Shown one piece after another: positions 18,353 through 26,357 of a stretch of DNA of 64,000 nucleotides; within the stretch, counting starts at the first letter, position 1; every line of letters starts with the position of its first letter. The translations under genes and the position numbers were made by a program. The notes beneath the pieces are model-generated. The model did no database searches and was not told the DNA's origin. It was given only the letters and a program-made list of their open reading frames with translations. The DNA comes from JAJEBT01 sp965221485 (GTDB lineage: Bacteria > Pseudomonadota > Alphaproteobacteria > MPNO01 > UBA830), in assembly GCA_965221485.1 (NCBI GenBank), contig OZ244893.1, positions 744,001 through 808,000 of the forward strand. Reading direction: 5' to 3'.

Positions 18353-21016
18353 TCAGAAGTTGAGCGATATGTTGCGGTGAATTGACAGACAACTTGCCAT
18401 CGTATCGGCCTGGGCACTGGTCAGGCGCGGCTGGGAACGAAGCCCGATGGAATCACGAATGGATTCTTCGTAACTTCGGAGACCCGGAAGAAGTTCGTTT
18501 TCTGCACGCAAGCGCCATTCCACGTCTGTCGCATGGCGCTTGAGGCCCTCTTCGAGTTCCCGTGCGGCCCGGGCCCTGCTGTTCTCTGTCCATCCTCTGG
18601 AAATCGCGCGACGGGCTCTCGAGAAGCGGGACTTGATGGAACTTGCGCCATCAATCCCGGTGAACAGCCGTTCTGCTTCCCGAAATCTCTGGACGGCTTC
18701 CTCCTGGGTCGCGCTTTCCAGAACCGTTCGGAGTGCTTCCAGGGATCCACGAATCGCGGCCAGATTTCCGGCCTGGCTGATGATACCAATGGCCTCTCCG
18801 ATCGGTTCGTAGGCGTCATCTACGGTGCGCCGATACAGCCGTCGGGCGTTCGTCTCGGCTTTCGCAAGGGCCAGATAGTTCTGACGTTTTTCTTCCCATC
18901 CCTCGGGTAGCCTCGCCTCGATTTCCTGGATCTGGCGCCTGAGGTCATCCCGTTCAGCGCGGGCGTCCGGGATATTCTCGCTCAGCTGATCCCGTTCCAG
19001 CCGGCGAATCATGTCTTCAACTTCTGCCACCTGCCTTTCGCGTTTTCTGATCTGGAGCTGCAGGGCTCGTACGGTCTTGTGCACAGGCTCGTATTCGGGC
19101 CAGTAGGACTGTGTGTCTTCCGCAGTCGTTCTGACGTTTTCGACGCGATCGAAGGTGGCTTCTGCCTTGACGAAGGCTTCGACGATCTTGGACCGCAGGG
19201 ACAGGGGAAGATACGAAAGATTAAGCTGACTTGCCTGATCAATAGCGGTGCGAAGACTGCTGCCATTCTCGTCATATCGCTTGAACAGCATGTCTTCGAG
19301 GCAGAGTTGCAATCGGGGATTCTTGGGCGGGGGTGCCGTCTCTGCTGTCAGGTAAACCCGGTTCGGCAGGTAATTCACCAGACTGGGCCACAACCCGACG
19401 ATTCCAAGGGCGGAAAGCTGGAGAAGAATGAAAGGAATGACGCCAGCATACATCTTTACCGTTTTGACCGCAGGCGGTGCCACTCCGCGCAGGTAGAAGA
19501 GGGCAAAGCCGAAGGGCGGCGTGAGGAACGATGTCTGCATGTTGATGCCGATCATCACTCCTAGCCAAACCGCCGATACATTGGCCGACGTATCCGCAAG
19601 CAGGATCGGTGCAATGATGGGGACCACCACCACAGCGATCTCGATGAAATCGAGAAAGAAACCAAGGATAAAGATCACCGCCATGACAACGACGAACTTG
19701 GTGACGAATCCGCCGGGGAGACCGGAAAGGAAGTCGCGGACCAGGTCCTCGCCGCCGAACGCGCGGAACGCCGCGGTCAGCATGGCGGCGCCAAGTAATA
19801 TGATGAACACCAGCGAGGTGGTCTTTGCAGTTTCGATCATCACGCCCTGGAGGGTGTCTCCGGTCCTGTAGGTGCGCCAGAGACTCCACAGGACGGCTAC
19901 AAGCAGCCCGAACACCGAAATGGCCGCGAGTATGACCCCGGTCCACTCTTCGCTCGTTCGCGTGTTCTTGATGTTGATCTGGTAATGGTCAAGAAGGGTG
20001 ATGATTGCAGCGATCGAGACAACAGCCAGAACAGCCGGCCAGAATGCTCTCTTGCGGCCGGAGCTCAGTCGATATCCCGCCATGATCACGGCGCCGATAG
20101 CACCAATGGCTCCGGCCTGGTTCACCGTTGCAATGCCCATGATAATGGACCCGAGAACGATAAAGATCAGCGTCAACGGGGGAATCAGCGAAAGGCAGAC
20201 TTTCAATACGAACCGGAGATCAAAGTTTCCTTCGAAGGGAACCGGCGGCGCCATCCTTGGCCTGAAGAGCGAGGAAACAAGAATGTAGACCATGTACAAC
20301 CCGACGAGAACGAGCCCGGGCACCAACGCGCCCAGAAACATGTCGCCGGCACTGGTTGAGCTGACGCTGAACTCGGATGGCAGGGAGAACTGGCCGGTCG
20401 CTTCCCTGTATTCGGATTGCCGAAGCGTCGTGGCCTGATCGGTTGAACTTGCCAGCTGGTCCGCGAGAATGATGAGCACGATGGAGGGCGGAATGATTTG
20501 CCCGAGGGTGCCGGAAGCGCTGATCGTGCCGGTGGCGAGCGACTGCGAATAATTCGCTCTCAGCATGACAGGAAGGGAAATCAGTCCCATTGCGACAACG
20601 GTTGCACCAACGATACCGGTCGTTGCAGCAAGAAGTGCACCAACGAAGACGACAGCGATGCCGAGACCGCCGGGTATCGGTCCAAACAGTTGCGCCATTG
20701 TGACCAGGAGGTCCTCTGCAACCTTGGATCGTTCGAGCATGAGGCCCATGAACACGAATAGCGGAATGGCAATCAGGGTGTCGCGTTCGACCTCCCAATA
20801 GACACCGCGGAAATTCGTGACCCCCGCATCCAGCCACTGTTGCGGTCCTCCATGGAGGAAATACGCGTCGGGATTGTCAGCAAAGACATACCCGCAGAGT
20901 GCGGCCAGAGCGATGGAAAGGATAGCGGAACCCGGCAGGGCGAAGGCGACCGGATAGCCCGATGCCAGCGCGGCAGCCATCGTGCCGATCAGGATGATGA
21001 GAAAAAGGAGTTCCAT
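18353..21016 (-). CDS. dctM: TRAP transporter large permease (DctM) with long C-terminal tail
   Basis: An 887-residue protein. Residues 1 to about 550 form the DctM/TRAP-T large permease with about a dozen or more membrane helices and family blocks such as SGTLGQIIPPSIVLIILAD and SFLTPPFGFALFYLRG. Residues about 552-887 are a soluble, charged tail with predicted coiled coil (LQLQIRKRERQVAEVEDMIR) that normal 430-residue DctM proteins lack. The membrane part is also lengthened by extra loops between the two conserved halves. With DctQ and DctP upstream on the same strand it makes a complete sodium-driven TRAP uptake system. The tail's role is unknown; similar long permeases occur in some alphaproteobacteria, so it is unlikely to be a sequencing fusion. 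Confidence 0.85.
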   Translation of the reverse strand: MELLFLIILIGTMAAALASGYPVAFALPGSAILSIALAALCGYVFADNPDAYFLHGGPQQWLDAGVTNFRGVYWEVERDTLIAIPLFVFMGLMLERSKVAEDLLVTMAQLFGPIPGGLGIAVVFVGALLAATTGIVGATVVAMGLISLPVMLRANYSQSLATGTISASGTLGQIIPPSIVLIILADQLASSTDQATTLRQSEYREATGQFSLPSEFSVSSTSAGDMFLGALVPGLVLVGLYMVYILVSSLFRPRMAPPVPFEGNFDLRFVLKVCLSLIPPLTLIFIVLGSIIMGIATVNQAGAIGAIGAVIMAGYRLSSGRKRAFWPAVLAVVSIAAIITLLDHYQINIKNTRTSEEWTGVILAAISVFGLLVAVLWSLWRTYRTGDTLQGVMIETAKTTSLVFIILLGAAMLTAAFRAFGGEDLVRDFLSGLPGGFVTKFVVVMAVIFILGFFLDFIEIAVVVVPIIAPILLADTSANVSAVWLGVMIGINMQTSFLTPPFGFALFYLRGVAPPAVKTVKMYAGVIPFILLQLSALGIVGLWPSLVNYLPNRVYLTAETAPPPKNPRLQLCLEDMLFKRYDENGSSLRTAIDQASQLNLSYLPLSLRSKIVEAFVKAEATFDRVENVRTTAEDTQSYWPEYEPVHKTVRALQLQIRKRERQVAEVEDMIRRLERDQLSENIPDARAERDDLRRQIQEIEARLPEGWEEKRQNYLALAKAETNARRLYRRTVDDAYEPIGEAIGIISQAGNLAAIRGSLEALRTVLESATQEEAVQRFREAERLFTGIDGASSIKSRFSRARRAISRGWTENSRARAARELEEGLKRHATDVEWRLRAENELLPGLRSYEESIRDSIGLRSQPRLTSAQADTMASCLSIHRNISLNF

Positions 21017-21036
21017 GCCTGATAGCCAGGGTCGCG

Positions 21037-22041
21037 CTAGACCGCGTGACCCTGTTGCAGCCTTTCAGCGTCGGGATCGCCCCTGAGGATGGCAGCGTTA
21101 CGAAGGAAATAGCCGAGGAACTGGATCAGCATGGTCAGTGCGTAGATCAGGAGAAAGCCGGCCATGAAATATTTGACATACATGCCGTAACCGCTTTGGG
21201 AAACTTCATAGCTGAGAAGCGGAGCGTTGATGAGATTGCTCTTGTCCCACATTCCGGACGTCATGATGACCCAGCAGAGCGGAACGCCCAGGATCAGGGA
21301 ACCGACCACGTTGGACCAGGCTTTCCCGCGGTCGCTGAATGTCGTGTAGAGAACATCGACCCGGACATGCCCCTCATGAAGGAGCGTATAGGCGCTCGCA
21401 AAGAGAAACAGGGCAGCATACCAGAAACGAACCAGATCTCCCATGAAGGCCTGTTCATAGGAGAAGATGAAACGCGCAAGAACGATCTGGAATTCGGCGA
21501 GCACGATAAGCAGGGCAAGCCAGGTGAACCCCAGGGAACGACTGAACAGGGAGATCAGGAATGCCAGACCGATCAGGGGGTAATGAATGAGGTCTCCACG
21601 ATATTGTGATCGGCCAAGATCTCTCGCCATCGCTTCCCCCACGATGTCGGCGAGCAAGGCCTCGACGCGCAGGAACGAGATGATCATGTCGGCGATGCCC
21701 ACGAACAGAACCGACCAGAATGCTGCTCGGGCAATGTAGGCAGCCAGTGCCGCCAGCGCGGCGGCATCGGTCGTCAGGGTCCGGCGACGGTCGAGCAGGG
21801 ACCAGAGAATCACCGCGATGGCTGCAGCCGGATAGAAGAACAGTTGCAATACGCCCAGCATCATGGCCTCGCCCTCGATCCCCGTAAACAGGGGTTGGAC
21901 GCCGGGCCAGCCTCTCCAGAAAATCAGATAATTATTGAGGGTAAAAACAAGGGCCGTTGATGCCGTGCCGAGCGCTACCGCACGAAGCAACCAGCTGGAA
22001 TACGCAGTGTTTGCCGATACGCGGGGAGAGCTTCGGGCCAT
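21037..22041 (-). CDS. dctQ: TRAP transporter small permease (DctQ)
   Basis: A 334-residue membrane protein, about twice the usual DctQ length of 160-200. The C-terminal half has the DctQ pattern: LRFWYAALFLFASAYTLLHEGHVRVDVLYTTFSDRGKAW, the conserved HVRVD box, and two further helices. The N-terminal half adds several extra hydrophobic helices. It would form the integral membrane complex with the DctM encoded 20 bases downstream. The paired enlargement of both subunits suggests they co-evolved as a subtype. Upstream, a strong stem-loop separates it from dctP. Confidence 0.83.
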   Translation of the reverse strand: MARSSPRVSANTAYSSWLLRAVALGTASTALVFTLNNYLIFWRGWPGVQPLFTGIEGEAMMLGVLQLFFYPAAAIAVILWSLLDRRRTLTTDAAALAALAAYIARAAFWSVLFVGIADMIISFLRVEALLADIVGEAMARDLGRSQYRGDLIHYPLIGLAFLISLFSRSLGFTWLALLIVLAEFQIVLARFIFSYEQAFMGDLVRFWYAALFLFASAYTLLHEGHVRVDVLYTTFSDRGKAWSNVVGSLILGVPLCWVIMTSGMWDKSNLINAPLLSYEVSQSGYGMYVKYFMAGFLLIYALTMLIQFLGYFLRNAAILRGDPDAERLQQGHAV

Positions 22042-22086
22042 TCTGGACGGTGTCGGATCTGTCGCGGCAGCAGGTCGCCATTCAGG

Positions 22087-22121
22087 CAGGGAGGCAGTGA
22101 TCCCGGATCACCGCCTCCCTG
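22087..22121 (-). other. Intercistronic stem-loop between dctP and dctQ
   Basis: A long perfect-arm hairpin: nine base pairs (CAGGGAGGC with GCCTCCCTG), one A·C mismatch, then six more pairs (GTGATC with GATCAC) around a three-base loop. It lies in the 94-base gap between the binding-protein gene and the permease genes. No T-tract follows on the minus strand, so it is not a classic terminator. Stem-loops here commonly protect the 3' end of the binding-protein message, making it more abundant than the permease message. Confidence 0.7.
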
Positions 22122-22135
22122 AAGACAGGTCTCAG

Positions 22136-23284
22136 CTAGACACCGAGAACGCGATTACGCTGCGAAAGATAGGCAACTTCGGCGATCTTGGTCCAGCCGC
22201 CGATATCCCTGCGGGCCTGCAGGAAGCTTTCATGTATGTTCCTGGCCAATTCGCTGTGACCGGTCACGGTTTCGAAAACTTCGTCCGCAGCTTCGCCGAA
22301 ACTGTCATAGACATCGTCATTGAACTGGCGAAGCTTGACACCGTGGTCATTCAGCAATTCGGCCAGCGCCGCGCCGTTCTTGGCATTGAATTCGGACATC
22401 ATGACGTCGTTTTCCATCGCTGCGGCTGCTTCGATGATCAACTGATCAGACTTGGTGAGCGAACCCCACCAGGAGGCATTCATGCCAAGGGCCAGCATGG
22501 CGTTGGGCTCATGCATACCCGGATAGTAATAGAATTTGGCCGCTTCATAGAACTTCATCGCCTTGTCGTTCCAGGGGCCGACCCATTCCGTGGCATCAAT
22601 CGCTCCGGACACCAGATTCTCATAAATCTGCCCACCGGGGAGGGAAACCGGCGAGGCACCCAGCTTCGCCATCACGTCGCCGCCAAGGCCAGGAATACGC
22701 ATTTTCAGACCCTTGAGGTCGTCGGCGGAATTGATTTCCTTGTTGAACCAGCCACCCATCTGGACACCAGTATTGCCGCACATGAGGTTCTTGAGCCCGA
22801 AGTCGCTGGCGAGTTTGTCCCAGAGTTCCTGTCCTCCGCCAAATCGGATCCAGGCATTCATTTCGGTGTAGGTCAGGCCAAACGGCACTCCGGTGAAATA
22901 CGCCCAGCCCGGATGTTTGCCTTTCCAGTAGTAATCGGCGGCATGATAGGCCTGGGCATTGTTGGAAGCCACGGCGTCAAACGAGTCAAAGGCGCCAACG
23001 CGTTCTCCTGCCGCGAAATACTGGACCTTGATCCTGCCTTCGGTCATGTCCTCGATGCGCTTCGCGAAACGCTGCGCACCTGTTCCGAGCCCCGGAAAGT
23101 CACGCGGCCAGGTGGTCACAATGGTCATCTCGATGCTCTTCTGGGCGACGGCTGGCGCTGCAATAGTCGAAGCTGCGGTCGCGCCGGCACCGGCAATCGC
23201 GGCGGTCTTGAGGAACGAGCGGCGATCCACCGGCTTCTCCTGGGCCTGCTGTGGTTCAGTCTCCAGGGTATTCATCTTGGTCAT
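22136..23284 (-). CDS. dctP: TRAP transporter solute-binding protein (DctP/TakP-like)
   Basis: A 382-residue periplasmic receptor. A twin-arginine signal is present (DRRSFLKTAAIAGAGATA, arginines 21-22) with likely cleavage after an AxA near residue 47. The mature part matches the TakP branch: TTWPRDFPGLGTGAQRFAKR, GKHPGWAYFTGVPFGLT, the ligand-carboxylate Arg in LKGLKMRIPGLGG, and the GAIDATEWVGPWND block with the ligand-contact Trp. TakP-type receptors bind 2-oxo acids such as pyruvate, or related carboxylates, often with a cation. Tat export suggests a folded or cofactor-assisted translocation. It is the first gene of the TRAP operon and is expected to be the most highly expressed. Confidence 0.88.
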   Translation of the reverse strand: MTKMNTLETEPQQAQEKPVDRRSFLKTAAIAGAGATAASTIAAPAVAQKSIEMTIVTTWPRDFPGLGTGAQRFAKRIEDMTEGRIKVQYFAAGERVGAFDSFDAVASNNAQAYHAADYYWKGKHPGWAYFTGVPFGLTYTEMNAWIRFGGGQELWDKLASDFGLKNLMCGNTGVQMGGWFNKEINSADDLKGLKMRIPGLGGDVMAKLGASPVSLPGGQIYENLVSGAIDATEWVGPWNDKAMKFYEAAKFYYYPGMHEPNAMLALGMNASWWGSLTKSDQLIIEAAAAMENDVMMSEFNAKNGAALAELLNDHGVKLRQFNDDVYDSFGEAADEVFETVTGHSELARNIHESFLQARRDIGGWTKIAEVAYLSQRNRVLGV

Positions 23285-23362
23285 ATCTTCAATACTCCCG
23301 TTATGCTGTTGTCAGGCGGGTTACCCGGACTGATCCGGATTTTCCATGATCCTGGTAGCGCC

Positions 23363-23391
23363 ATGCTAATGGGGGTTGCAGGATTTCGCAA
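23363..23391 (-). promoter_or_regulatory. Candidate promoter upstream of dctP
   Basis: On the minus strand, TTGCGA and TAGCAT are separated by 17 bases, each matching four of six sigma-70 consensus positions. The pair lies about 80 bases before the dctP ATG, in the gap between bpt and dctP. It is a weak match and would need transcript mapping. Confidence 0.35.
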
Positions 23392-23413
23392 TGCACAATT
23401 GACGTTTGAATTT

Positions 23414-24136
23414 TCAGTCTCGCAGAGGTTTCCAGCCTTCGGGCCCCAAGGCTTCCAGAGGGCGGAAACGCGCCTTGTAGGACATCTTGCCCGAGCCTTC
23501 TATCCAGTATCCCAGATAGACATAGTGAAGGCCCAGAATGCGGGACTGCCGTATCATCCAAAGGATCATGCAGGTTCCCAGGCTGCGTCCGGAGGTCTCC
23601 GGATCATAAAAACTGTAAACAGCGGACAACGCATCCTGCATTCGGTCCATCAGCATCACGGCGGCGAGACTGCCGTTTGCATAGCGGAATTCGACAATAC
23701 GTGTTGCGACCGGAGTGTCTTCCATCATCATGCGATACTGGCCGTAAGACATGGTCGCCATGGCCCCATTCCCATGGCGGCCCTGCTGGTAGCGCAGGAA
23801 CAGCTCGTACTGGTCTCGCGACGCAAGGGCTTCCGTTTCCCGTACCGCCAGATCGAGGTTGCGCCGTGCAATGCGCCGGAAGGTGCGACCCGGCTTGAAC
23901 TCACGGGCATCAATGCGGACCGGGACACAGGCATTGCACCGGGGGCAATCCGGCCGGTAGGCAAGGCCATGGCTGCGGCGAAAACCGAGAAGCGACAGTT
24001 TTTCGTAGAGTTCGTCGGGCTGGGGTACAGCAAGATCGGTCACCAGCTTGCGTTCCAACTGTCCCGCAATATAAGGGCACGGTTGCAGCCGGGTGCTGAA
24101 GAAAAACCGGTTGTGGGGATGAAACCAATGATCCAC
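23414..24136 (-). CDS. bpt: Aspartate/glutamate leucyltransferase (Bpt)
   Basis: A 240-residue leucyl/arginyl-tRNA–protein transferase. It adds leucine to proteins with N-terminal Asp or Glu, marking them for ClpS-ClpAP in the N-degron pathway. The N-terminal cysteine region is present (LQPCPYIAGQ, then CPRCNACVPVRID), followed by the GNAT-like C-terminal domain with SAVYSFYDPETSGRSLGT, YLGYWIEGSGKMSYK and FRPLEAL. The length and all blocks are standard. It faces a thioesterase gene across a short divergent gap. Confidence 0.93.
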   Translation of the reverse strand: MDHWFHPHNRFFFSTRLQPCPYIAGQLERKLVTDLAVPQPDELYEKLSLLGFRRSHGLAYRPDCPRCNACVPVRIDAREFKPGRTFRRIARRNLDLAVRETEALASRDQYELFLRYQQGRHGNGAMATMSYGQYRMMMEDTPVATRIVEFRYANGSLAAVMLMDRMQDALSAVYSFYDPETSGRSLGTCMILWMIRQSRILGLHYVYLGYWIEGSGKMSYKARFRPLEALGPEGWKPLRD

Positions 24137-24293
24137 GGCGGCATCTGACCTTCAACAGTGGAGATCTCGGGAGAATATTAGGAGGTTCTTCCCTGCGGTG
24201 GAAGATATGCTATAGCTGGAGCCTGAATGATCGCGGTCAGGCTCCGGTCCGCACCGGGCCGGTGCGCAGTTGTACAACGGTGGGAGACGGCCG

Positions 24294-24728
24294 GTGCCGG
24301 AGAATGTGGTGACGCTCCAACAACTTCAGGAACGCATGGCGGCGAATCCGTTCAACAAGTGGATGGGTATGGCCATAGAGTCCCTGACGGAAGAGGAGAT
24401 TTCCGTTTCGATCAGGTGGCGCGAGGAAATGATCTCGAATCCGGAGGCTCGCTACACACATGGCGGCATCATCGGGGCCATTATCGATACGGTTGCAGAT
24501 TATGCCATCGCCGCCAAGGTCGGGATTCCGGTACCCACCGTGGATATCAGAATCGATTTTCATCGCGCTGCAGCTCCGGGTGATTTGAAGTGCACCGGGC
24601 GCGTTGTACGGCTCGGCAGTACCAATTCGGTAGCAGAAGCCTATATCCATGATGGTCAGGACCGTTTGATCGCAAGCGGCCGCGGCCTCTATTTCACCGC
24701 GGTTGCCCGTTCCGGTGCTCAGGGCTGA
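24294..24728 (+). CDS. PaaI-type hotdog thioesterase
   Basis: About 144 residues in the PaaI/YdiI hotdog family, which hydrolyses acyl-CoA thioesters, often of aromatic acids. The helix-and-loop signature HGGIIGAIIDTVADYAIA carries the conserved His-Gly-Gly and the catalytic Asp region; the strand VPTVDIRIDFHRAAAPGDL follows. The GTG at 24294 is preceded by GGGAG at good spacing; an in-frame TTG at 24270 would add eight residues. It is directly followed, 11 bases later, by the second 4,5-dihydroxyphthalate decarboxylase-like gene, suggesting joint function in aromatic catabolism. Confidence 0.83.
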   Translation: MPENVVTLQQLQERMAANPFNKWMGMAIESLTEEEISVSIRWREEMISNPEARYTHGGIIGAIIDTVADYAIAAKVGIPVPTVDIRIDFHRAAAPGDLKCTGRVVRLGSTNSVAEAYIHDGQDRLIASGRGLYFTAVARSGAQG

Positions 24729-24739
24729 CCCTGACAGCG

Positions 24740-25732
24740 ATGGCGGCCCTTCCGCTCACGCTGTGCACGGGACGTTATGATCGCGTCCAGGCTATCGCGG
24801 ATGGGCGGGTCGGTATCGAGGGCTGCGAGGTCAATTACCTCATGATGAACCCCGAGCAGGCGTTCTATCGCGCCTGGAATCATCAGGTGTTCGATGTCAC
24901 CGAGTTGTCAGCTTCCAGCTATATTCTCGCGCGATCGACAGGTTGGGACGACTATGTTGCGGTCCCCGTTTTTCCTTCGCGGATGTTCCGTCATTCCTCG
25001 GTCTATATCAGAACCGATGCAGATATTGAGGAACCAGAGGATCTGAAGGGCCGGGAGGTCGGGGTTCCCGTCTACGCCATGACGGCGGCACTCTGGATTC
25101 GCGGCATTCTTCAGGACGATTACGGGGTCACGCCGTCCCAGATCCACTGGCGCACGGGCGGTCTGGAGGAGGGAGGCCGCAAACCGAGGTTCCCGCCGAA
25201 TCTGCCGCCAGACATTCAGGTCAGCGCCATACCCGACGACCGGACATTGTCAGCAATGCTGGCGGAAGGAGAGATCACGGCTCTCATATCTGCGCGCCAG
25301 CCGTCCTGTTTCCATCCGGGACAGACGAAAATCGCGCGGTTGTTCCCGAAGTTCCGCGCTGTCGAGCAGGACTGGTACTCCCGAACGGGCCTTTTCCCGA
25401 TCATGCATCTTCTGGCCATTCGCAAACCGCTCCTGGACCGCGAACCCTGGCTGGCGGCCAGTGTCCTGAACGCATTTGACGAGGCCAAGAACCGTTGCCT
25501 CGAGGACATGAGAGACGTTACCGCCCTGGGGGTCAGTGCGCCCTGGATACTGTCGGAAATCGACGATACCGTCGACCTGATGGGCCACGATTACTGGCCG
25601 TATGGTTTTCGCGAGAACGCCAGGGAACTGGAAAGAATGTGCTCCTGGTCGAAAGACCAGGGTCTTTCGGCTCGTCTCATGGAGCCGGAGGAACTGTTCC
25701 ATCCGTCGGTGCTGGACCGGGCACGGATATAG
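24740..25732 (+). CDS. 4,5-dihydroxyphthalate decarboxylase-like protein
   Basis: A 330-residue complete paralogue of the protein cut at the left window edge. It starts directly with the domain (LTLCTGRYDRVQAIADGRV) and has no signal peptide, so a cytoplasmic enzyme is more likely than a transporter receptor. Matching blocks are FDVTELSASSYILA, VPVFPSRMFRHSSVYI, DLKGREVGVPVYAMTAALWIRG and LFPIMHLLAIRKPL. The periplasmic-binding-protein-II fold is shared with 4,5-dihydroxyphthalate decarboxylase of phthalate breakdown. The thioesterase upstream and flavin reductase downstream are on the same strand. The true substrate is not known. Confidence 0.82.
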   Translation: MAALPLTLCTGRYDRVQAIADGRVGIEGCEVNYLMMNPEQAFYRAWNHQVFDVTELSASSYILARSTGWDDYVAVPVFPSRMFRHSSVYIRTDADIEEPEDLKGREVGVPVYAMTAALWIRGILQDDYGVTPSQIHWRTGGLEEGGRKPRFPPNLPPDIQVSAIPDDRTLSAMLAEGEITALISARQPSCFHPGQTKIARLFPKFRAVEQDWYSRTGLFPIMHLLAIRKPLLDREPWLAASVLNAFDEAKNRCLEDMRDVTALGVSAPWILSEIDDTVDLMGHDYWPYGFRENARELERMCSWSKDQGLSARLMEPEELFHPSVLDRARI

Positions 25733-25844
25733 GGTCTGAGCCGATCTCCCGGGAGGCGGGCAACCGTCAGAAGTGCGGCCCGAGGACGCAGGGGGGATAA
25801 CGGACAGGCCCGAGGACAATGAAGGATGTCTGCAGGAAGGTTCA

Positions 25845-26318
25845 ATGGTTGAGGATCGAAGAGAATTGCGCAATGCGTTTGGTTGCTTTGCGACCGGCAT
25901 CACCGTAGTGACCACACGAAATGCAGACGGAGCTCCCGTCGGAATTACCGCGAACTCCTACTCTTCCCTGTCTCTTGATCCACCGCTCGTCCTGTTTTGT
26001 GTGGATTCTTCGATCAACAGTTTCGAGGCATTCAGGACGTGCGAGGCGTTCAGTATCAACATTCTTCGAGACGATCAGCGGGCCCTGTCCGAGAATTTTG
26101 CAAGATCAGGTGACGACAAGTGGAAAAGCCTTGAGGAGCTTTCGGGCGACAATGGCTGTCCGGTATTCGATGGCAGTCTGGCGGTTCTGGAATGTGACAA
26201 GCATGCGATGCATGAGGGTGGCGATCATCTGATTGTGATCGGGCGCGTGACGCGAATGGAGTATGACGAAGGCAAGCCCCTCGTCTATTACCGGGGGACG
26301 TATGTGAGCCTCGCCTGA
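25845..26318 (+). CDS. Flavin reductase family protein
   Basis: A 157-residue FMN-binding split-barrel protein of the flavin reductase family, which supplies reduced FMN or FAD to two-component monooxygenases. Characteristic blocks are FGCFATGITVVTTRNADGAPVG, the substrate loop GITANSYSSLSLDPPLVLF and the C-terminal DHLIVIGRV with PLVYYRGTY. The ATG at 25845 has an AGGAAGG ribosome site; an open extension of 24 codons upstream has none. No partner oxygenase is adjacent. Its tail faces the penicillin acylase gene across 39 bases. Confidence 0.87.
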   Translation: MVEDRRELRNAFGCFATGITVVTTRNADGAPVGITANSYSSLSLDPPLVLFCVDSSINSFEAFRTCEAFSINILRDDQRALSENFARSGDDKWKSLEELSGDNGCPVFDGSLAVLECDKHAMHEGGDHLIVIGRVTRMEYDEGKPLVYYRGTYVSLA

Positions 26319-26357
26319 ACCATTCGGTGCTGGCCGCGTCCGGAACGGAACCTGCGA

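Noticed and set aside
21935..24148. A 737-codon open frame on the plus strand
   Set aside because: It lies opposite the TRAP receptor, small permease and bpt genes, has no recognisable domain, and reflects GC-rich codon bias on the other strand.
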